NCBI GenBank assembly: GCA_027578815.1
Contig: JANBTH010000652.1
Span: 1 to 13,163, forward strand
Source: Coemansia sp. RSA 1804
Lineage: Eukaryota > Kickxellomycota > Kickxellomycetes > Kickxellales > Kickxellaceae
DNA length: 13,163 nucleotides
Direction: 5' to 3'
This document shows positions 8,093 through 13,163 of this stretch, piece by piece. A program made the translations under genes and the position numbers. The notes beneath the pieces were generated by a model. The model was given only the letters and a program-made list of their open reading frames with translations, did no database searches and was not told the DNA's origin. Numbering within the stretch: the stretch's first letter is position 1; each line of letters starts with the position of its first letter.

Positions 8093-8917
8093 CCACAAGG
8101 TAGTATTGTGGCAAATCTTGTTAAATAAAACAAGCGAACAAATGCCGAAGCTTTTCAGTGGATGGATCTGTAAAGAAAATAAGATAAAAGAGCTGCTACA
8201 TCTACAGCTCAGCTGATAGCTGGCCATGTACGCGTATAACGGCAACAGCCTTGAAATTGAATCCGCATTTGGGGACCATTTATTTGAGACTACAGTATTC
8301 TGTCGGCAGAGATATCCTCGTGAAACCAATCCCCATTTCCCTCGGGTATATTTTGTGCTTTTTGTCTGATATCTTTAATTTGCAAGTTTGGTTACCAATG
8401 CTTGTTGTTCTCGCATCACATTTCTAAAAATACAAAATCTCATGAACAGCAGTTACACTTTTATTTGTATTCTACTGCGCATTTACTATTCCGGCATTGA
8501 GGCCGTGGATCAGAGTTGTGCTTTTATTCAGTCACAGAATGGTGTTGTTTTCTCATGAGGCATTGGCGGAGGTGCTTGGATTCTTTTATTAACAAAAAAG
8601 GGGGCCTGGTCTTGCTTTCATATCGCGTTTGAATGTAAAAAATTTCCTTTCAAAAATTAACTGCGTGCCCAGATGGCCTTTAATATGATATCCCCGTGTA
8701 TTCGCAATTTTGCAGGCGTAAAATACAGATTCGACACATCTTTGGAAAAAAATAAATAAAAGCGCCCGAGTCGGCGGTTACCATCCGACATTCAATACAA
8801 TACTGTAAGACTGTTTTAGTTTGACTTTAATTTTTTTTACTTTTTTAGAAGGCCAGTGGGCTCATGTTCGCTCTTTTAATTGCTATTTGAAATACTCTAG
8901 TATCCTCAACGTTTAGA
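8093..8917. other. Long AT-rich spacer before the lipase gene
   Basis: These 825 bases contain the MT-A70 gene 3' flank on the left and the lipase promoter and leader on the right. I found no convincing coding frame or RNA gene. Upstream of the lipase there is an A-rich stretch with AATAAATAAAAG (about 8752-8763) that may act as a TATA-like element, followed by a small inverted repeat GTCGG (8770-8774) and CCGAC (8785-8789). Confidence 0.5.
8124..8129 (+). terminator. Polyadenylation signal of the MT-A70 gene
   Basis: A perfect AATAAA lies 32 bases after the TAG stop at 8090-8092, a typical distance for a poly(A) signal in the 3' untranslated region. Confidence 0.55.
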
Positions 8918-10012
8918 ATGAAGCTGCTTATGCTTAGTGTTTTTGCTCTTATGGTAGGCTTGGCTGCTTCAAACAACAATAATGCAAGATGTATAGCAGC
9001 AGACCAGAACGCAGTTGCAGCCACAACTACAGACGCGCACGCAGAGATGTCAGAGTTATCAGCTGTTCCAACATCCTCAGCTGTGCAGGCGGCCTTGAAT
9101 ATCCCGACATCCTCAAACATACTAGCATCTTCAAATGTTTCAGGTGGTAGCTCTCTTTTAGACAGCGGTATCCACTCAAGTGCAATTGAAGTCAGGGATA
9201 ACGAAAAGACGACGCTTGTGCAAGGGAAGATGGAGTCATTGGTATCGAAAAGTGAAGCTGACATCCTATCAGTATTTGCCGCGTACTCGGGCGCTGCATA
9301 CACGGTGACAGACCAGTGGAACTGTAAATATGCCTGTGAATACACTGGGACAGAGGGAACGGTGGTAGAGTACCACTGGGATGTGTCGTTTCCGCTAAGC
9401 GCCGGGTATATTGCGCGAAACCCTAACTCAAAGATTATCGTCGTGGCGTTCCAGGGAACCAGCAATCCAACGCAGTGGGCTGACAATCTAGACATTGAAT
9501 TGGAACAGTGGCCTCCAGCCATTGAAGACTCCAAAGTCCATTCAGGGTTCTTGCGCGGATATGTGAATGCACGCGATAGTATACTAACCAACGTTCAAAG
9601 GATAGCGTCAGAATACCCGGATTACTCAATAGCCTTTGTTGGGCATTCTCTTGGTGGTGCAAGGGCCTCTCTTGCTGTGCTGGATCTGTCGATATCTGCT
9701 CCAGAACTTTTACCAAGAGTGTCCCTATATACACAAGGCCAGCCACGAACGGGAAATAAGGCGTTTGCCAATGCAATGGACGCCCTCTCTGTGCCCAAGT
9801 ACCGCGAGGTTTACGAATACGACATTGTTCCTCATATCCTGCCAGAGCTGCTGGGCTATGCTCATTTTAAGACAGAGACATGGATACACAACAACGACAC
9901 AATACTATGCATAGACCCAATCAAAGACAACAGCTGTTCTGGAAGCAGCAATAGTCCTCATCCGCTGTCTATTTCCGACCACGAAAAGTACCCGGGATTA
10001 AAGTACGAGTGA
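8918..10012 (+). CDS. Secreted class 3 (Rhizomucor-type) lipase/esterase
   Basis: This 364-residue protein belongs to the alpha/beta-hydrolase lipase class 3 family, which hydrolyses triacylglycerols or related esters outside the cell. Residues 1-18 form a signal peptide (MKLLMLSVFALMVGLAAS). A Ser/Thr/Ala-rich stretch follows (about 20-105) with repeated SSN elements, likely a glycosylated prosegment or linker. The catalytic domain starts near 108. The oxyanion-side motif is AFQGTSN (178-184), where many relatives have FRGT. The nucleophile elbow is GHSLGGA with Ser244; Asp302 (EYDIVPHI) and His355 (ISDHEKY) complete the triad. Cysteine pairs 136/140 and 331/340 could form disulfides, as in secreted fungal lipases. 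The length is close to Mucoromycota prepro-lipases. The ATG at 8918 is the only one giving a signal peptide. No intron is required. Substrate (lipase, phospholipase or feruloyl esterase) is not decided by sequence. Confidence 0.95.
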   Translation: MKLLMLSVFALMVGLAASNNNNARCIAADQNAVAATTTDAHAEMSELSAVPTSSAVQAALNIPTSSNILASSNVSGGSSLLDSGIHSSAIEVRDNEKTTLVQGKMESLVSKSEADILSVFAAYSGAAYTVTDQWNCKYACEYTGTEGTVVEYHWDVSFPLSAGYIARNPNSKIIVVAFQGTSNPTQWADNLDIELEQWPPAIEDSKVHSGFLRGYVNARDSILTNVQRIASEYPDYSIAFVGHSLGGARASLAVLDLSISAPELLPRVSLYTQGQPRTGNKAFANAMDALSVPKYREVYEYDIVPHILPELLGYAHFKTETWIHNNDTILCIDPIKDNSCSGSSNSPHPLSISDHEKYPGLKYE

Positions 10013-10368
10013 GTTTGTTGACACCCAACACTTCCCATCTAACGTTTCTTTTCAACTATTCAACGTCTTCTCCGACTTTTAACAAGCAATTATCTTTTCA
10101 TGAAAAGAAACAATTTATATTGTTGCGCGCACATTTATAATGCAAGGGTATTGCTTGAATACGAGTAATAATTTATAATGCTGTTAAAAATAATGTAAAA
10201 TGAATAAAGCTATAAATAGATAAGTAGATAAACCTGTACAAGAAAGAAATGATGTGAATGCATACAGAAGACACTAATGAAAAGAAACAACTTGGGCACA
10301 TCCAAATAAAGAAAAAGAAAGCAGTCACACAACTCTAGGCAGCAAGTACAGTCAGTCGTGCTGTATAG
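10013..10368. other. Convergent 3' spacer
   Basis: The lipase (plus) and the PPxY protein (minus) converge here, so this AT-rich stretch holds both 3' untranslated regions. It is rich in ATTTATAATG-like elements near 10132-10180. AATAAA occurs on the plus strand at 10203-10208 and 10305-10310. No RNA gene was recognised. Confidence 0.5.
10203..10208 (+). terminator. Candidate polyadenylation signal of the lipase gene
   Basis: This AATAAA is about 190 bases after the lipase stop codon. A second copy at 10305-10310 is an alternative. Confidence 0.4.
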
Positions 10369-10971
10369 CTACACCACTGAATCCATTGACGGAGACCTCG
10401 AAAGGGGGTTCTGGCGTCCAGCAAGTAGCTCATAGACGGCAAGGTTAAAGAAAAGCTGACTTTGGAGCTCGGGTGCACCAATCATGTTGCCGCTATTGGT
10501 ACTGGCACTGACACTGGCACCGACGGTGTTGCTTGTGCTACTGCCGCCAACATATATATTCGCGTTACTAGCATTGATGCTGTACATGGGATTTGCAATG
10601 CTACTACATGTGTCGCCACGTATATACTGACGGTCATATTCTGCGGATATTGCTGAATCGTTATCGTTAAACGTAGATATGGCGCCTGAAATTCTGTCAA
10701 GGTTGAATGTGCTTATGGACGCAACTGACAGAGCGTCCGACGCTGGATATGATGGAGGCGGCGGCTCGTATATTGGTGGCGGTGTGCTGGGAACACTGGG
10801 TGACAGGGTCACAGGGTAAATGAGGATGTCCAGCATTTCCATTATGGATGATGAGAAAAATGGCTCGATCCGAAGGTTTAGGAACACATTGTGTGAAGCG
10901 CCGGCAGCCGAGCTCGATTGCACGGCACCCGCATTGCTGGGTTGCCGCAGAGATTGTTTGTCACCATTCAT
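10369..10971 (-). CDS. Hypothetical low-complexity protein with tandem PPxY motifs (possibly a terminal exon)
   Basis: I do not recognise the family. The ORF encodes 200 residues rich in Ser, Ala, Asn and Pro, without signal peptide or membrane segment. The clearest feature is PPPIYEPPPPSYP (about residues 65-77), which contains two PPxY motifs (PPIY and PPSY). PPxY motifs bind WW domains, notably of Nedd4/Rsp5-type ubiquitin ligases, and are common in C-terminal tails of arrestin-related trafficking adaptors. A hydrophobic stretch just before them (IMEMLDILIYPVTL) could be a last beta strand of such a domain, but this is speculative. The only in-frame upstream stop (TAG, 10977-10975) coincides with a strong splice acceptor after a pyrimidine-rich tract, so the protein may continue into an upstream exon I could not locate. 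Otherwise translation starts at the ATG at 10971. Confidence 0.5.
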   Translation of the reverse strand: MNGDKQSLRQPSNAGAVQSSSAAGASHNVFLNLRIEPFFSSSIMEMLDILIYPVTLSPSVPSTPPPIYEPPPPSYPASDALSVASISTFNLDRISGAISTFNDNDSAISAEYDRQYIRGDTCSSIANPMYSINASNANIYVGGSSTSNTVGASVSASTNSGNMIGAPELQSQLFFNLAVYELLAGRQNPLSRSPSMDSVV

Positions 10972-12022
10972 TGTCTATGCGGGAAAAGAAGAAGAACAAG
11001 AACAAGGGTTCCTGGGCACCAGCACGTGTTTTCTGGGCTGCCCCTTATTCCGATATGTTCGCCTTTAGAGTGCTAGCAAAGCTAGGGTACAGCCAAGAGA
11101 AGAAAGGAAGAAAGAAAGAAAGAAGAAAGCAGCTCTGTATTAGCGTCGTTTAAAGCTCGCAAATGCCGCCAGTACCATGTATGGCAGCGTATCTCAACGA
11201 CTCTGCTTGACTATGCGCTTGTGCTGAACAAGAGAAAAAGAAAAAAAGGAGAGAAAAAGTAAAGGAAACCCGTCAATGAGCCAAGAAGGGGGTCGTTTTC
11301 AAAGCCAAACCCAGAAGCAATGCAGAGAGATAAAAAAAAAGAGGGAGAAGAGATGGATAGCTCAAGGCAGTGATTGAAGAGAGGAAAGGGAGGACGTTAA
11401 TATTGAAATGGAATATATGAAATAGACTGGCTAGCTGATGTAATAAGCAAGCGAGCAGAAAGAGTCTAGAAAAAGAAATGAAGGATTAGGAATGGCAAAA
11501 AAGGGACGGTGGTGTTTGTAAAGAAAAGGAGGAGAAAAAGGAAGCATATGTTGATATTGGTTGTTTGAAAGCGTAGCAGAATAAAGGCACGCTCAGCAGA
11601 CTGAATGGCAAAAGGAGGGAGACGAACAAATACAACCACATAAAGGACGCGGTATAAACACCATCTGCCATTTGTTCTTTTTTCACCTGTCAAAAAAGAA
11701 TATAATCCTCACTAAATGACTATATCCGGTGGTTCTCCTTCAAAAAGCTCCTCCTGTGAGGCGGTCGGTTGAAGAAAAAGGAGAAGAAAGAAGCAAAGAC
11801 ACAATATGATCCACGCTGTGGGCGGTGGATTGATCTGCATACAGAGTGGTATGGCTGGATACACTAGAACTTGAACCCAGAACACTGTATATTAGCCGAT
11901 CATGGAAATAGGCTTGCTTTTTTCCCTTTTCTGTCGACCTTTGTGCTTGCAAAGTCTAGATGTTCATTTGACGTTCTAATATCAAGCTGCGCTTTGTAGA
12001 AATCTCTTGGACTTTTTTTTCT
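10972..12022. other. About 1 kb without recognisable gene; purine-rich plus strand
   Basis: From about 10980 to 11720 the plus strand is strongly purine-biased with many GA-rich runs (10981-11010, 11095-11129, 11229-11268, 11323-11355). On the minus strand this is a pyrimidine-rich region upstream of the PPxY ORF and could be leader, introns or promoter. ORFs here are short, biased in composition and unconvincing. I see no tRNA. Confidence 0.45.
11095..11129. repeat. Uninterrupted purine run with GAAA microsatellite
   Basis: Thirty-five consecutive purines, including a GAAA/GAA tandem at about 11107-11129. It is the longest clean part of the surrounding purine-rich domain. Confidence 0.7.
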
Positions 12023-12405
12023 GTAATATACTATGCACATGTTTTTCCTTAAAAAGGAGCTTAACACGCACAAATATCTTTTTCTTCCTCTTTCCTGTCT
12101 AGCGGCATGCGACTGGAAGGTGCATTGGGAGCTGTCGGAGCGCTGTCTTCTGCCATGGCCATCATATGAGCATACCGTGACATCCTTGTCTTCTGCTGAA
12201 CTGCACTTTGTTTCTCTTTTCTCTGCAGTTACCAATTGTATGCAAGGGATTCAGCAGGTGCCAAGAGTTGGTATTAGGCTGTTGGACGGAGGTGAAAAGC
12301 ACCCATGCTGATGTGCTTAGTGTCGGCCGCAGGAAGAAAAGAAAGAAAGCCATACGGCGGAATTGCCACCGCCGCTCAACCGCATATATTTTTGGATGCT
12401 TTTAG
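12023..12405 (+). other. Candidate spliced transcript of unknown function
   Basis: Splice signals are grouped here on the plus strand. The best intron is 12177-12228 (52 nt): donor GTGACA, branch-like GCTGAAC at 12195-12201, a pyrimidine tract and acceptor CTGCAG. A second possible intron is 12023-12102: donor GTAATA, CTTAAC at 12060-12065 and acceptor CTGTCTAG after a long pyrimidine tract. If only the 52-nt intron is removed, an ATG at 12033 reads to TAG at 12403-12405 and gives 106 residues with a basic cluster (RRKKRKKAIRR) near the end. No homology is recognised and other frames through the junction are also open for a while, so the region may be a non-coding or leader exon. Confidence 0.3.
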
Positions 12406-13163
12406 AGAAAAGATAATATTTGCCGACATAAACACCCTTCCCTCCGCCTCGTAACAATATGTATATGTGCTCGGCTGGAATGCGTGGCAAAATTCACGCT
12501 CTCCTTTCCGTTGTTCACCTCTTTCCACCATATTCATCATTGCAAGACAATGGTTATTTAGTCATCCACGGTTGAGACAAATTAAAGGTATAAAGGTGTG
12601 TGAAAGTTTTGCAATGCTATTACAGCACCATCTATGTATGTACTCGTTGCCCTGTTACATGAATAAAATGTTTGAGGCGGATATGGCTGTTGCTATGGCA
12701 CTACTAGCTGCCCTTCTCCTTGGTTAATTGTCTGCTAAGGCACGTTAAAGATGATTCTGCCATGTAGTACCAACAACGTGTTTTTATCCCTGATCCCTAC
12801 AACTTTTGTTTGCTGTAGGATTGCGCTAGCACCATCAGAAGCTCCCTCCCCAGCTGCAATTTACATAGCATAATTAACTAGATAATTTCAAAATACAACA
12901 ACAGATCAACAACTCCCTGGTATCCCTCAAATATATCTGATAATTATTCTAAAGACCACACACTCTTTCTTTTTCTAGGAATTGTATAGTGATCTGGATT
13001 GAAAATACATCCCTTGCCGAATGCCCAGAAAAGAAAATAACAAGCGCGTGGTTGATAGGTTTGTATCCGACGGCATGCAGCATTTCAAAGCAGAAGCTAT
13101 GTTTGCATACTGGGATTCTGCACGCAGGACAAAATAGTCACTTGTAGCAACCATACTCACATA
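12406..13163. other. Right end without confident gene
   Basis: This AT-rich stretch has only short ORFs. A 22-codon hydrophobic ORF lies at 12659-12727 (plus). At the right edge the minus strand has two overlapping open frames (13160-12975 and one ending near 12950) and intron-like signals, possibly the 3' end of a gene that begins outside the window. No RNA gene was recognised. Confidence 0.4.

Noticed and set aside
11466..11693. Phenylalanine-rich minus-strand ORFs.
   Set aside because: They are by-products of the purine-rich plus strand; the composition is extreme and no domain or start context supports them.
11850..11885. A T-arm-like stretch on the minus strand (CTGGG, TTCAAGT, TCTAG) followed by TGTATCC, resembling the 3' part of a tRNA.
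   Set aside because: No matching 5' acceptor (GGATACA), D-arm or anticodon stem is found at the right distance, and two stem pairs are G-T wobbles.
11740..12235. Minus-strand ORFs of 70 and 111 codons.
   Set aside because: No recognisable motif, overlap with plus-strand splice signals, and lengths expected by chance.

Overview
The window looks like nuclear DNA of an early-diverging filamentous fungus (Zoopagomycota or Mucoromycota grade; Kickxellomycotina would fit, but that is inference). Pointers are eukaryote-only proteins (EFL1, an MT-A70 methyltransferase), long intronless genes separated by AT-rich spacers with AATAAA signals, candidate fungal-size introns of about 50 nt with CTAAT/CTGAAC-like branch sites, a Rhizomucor-type secreted class 3 lipase, and no bacterial operon structure.

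Left half (1-6170): a pirin gene (minus, 227-1189), the large ribosome-biogenesis GTPase EFL1 (minus, 1610-5233, 1207 codons with no intron) and, divergent from EFL1, a small cytidine deaminase (plus, 5726-6166). EFL1 and the deaminase share a spacer of about 490 bp that must hold both promoters.

Middle (6488-10012): an MT-A70-family adenine methyltransferase gene (plus) with DPPL where catalytic members have DPPW and METTL14-type partners have EPPL. Its 5' end contains at least one intron whose frame is hard to reconcile. A long AT-rich spacer follows, then a secreted lipase with signal peptide, Ser/Thr/Ala-rich prosegment and a complete Ser-Asp-His triad.

Right part (10013-13163): one minus-strand ORF for a low-complexity protein with tandem PPxY motifs, preceded by a strong splice acceptor, then about 2.2 kb with no recognisable protein gene. 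That stretch has a strongly purine-biased plus strand (about 10980-11720) and a well-formed 52-nt candidate intron (12177-12228), suggesting an unidentified spliced transcript. The right edge has open minus-strand frames that may belong to a gene beyond the window.

The genes do not form a pathway; this is an ordinary gene-dense fungal segment. The best candidates for new biology are the DPPL MT-A70 protein (possible member of the fungal DNA 6mA or RNA m6A machinery), the PPxY protein and the unassigned spliced region near 12.1 kb.
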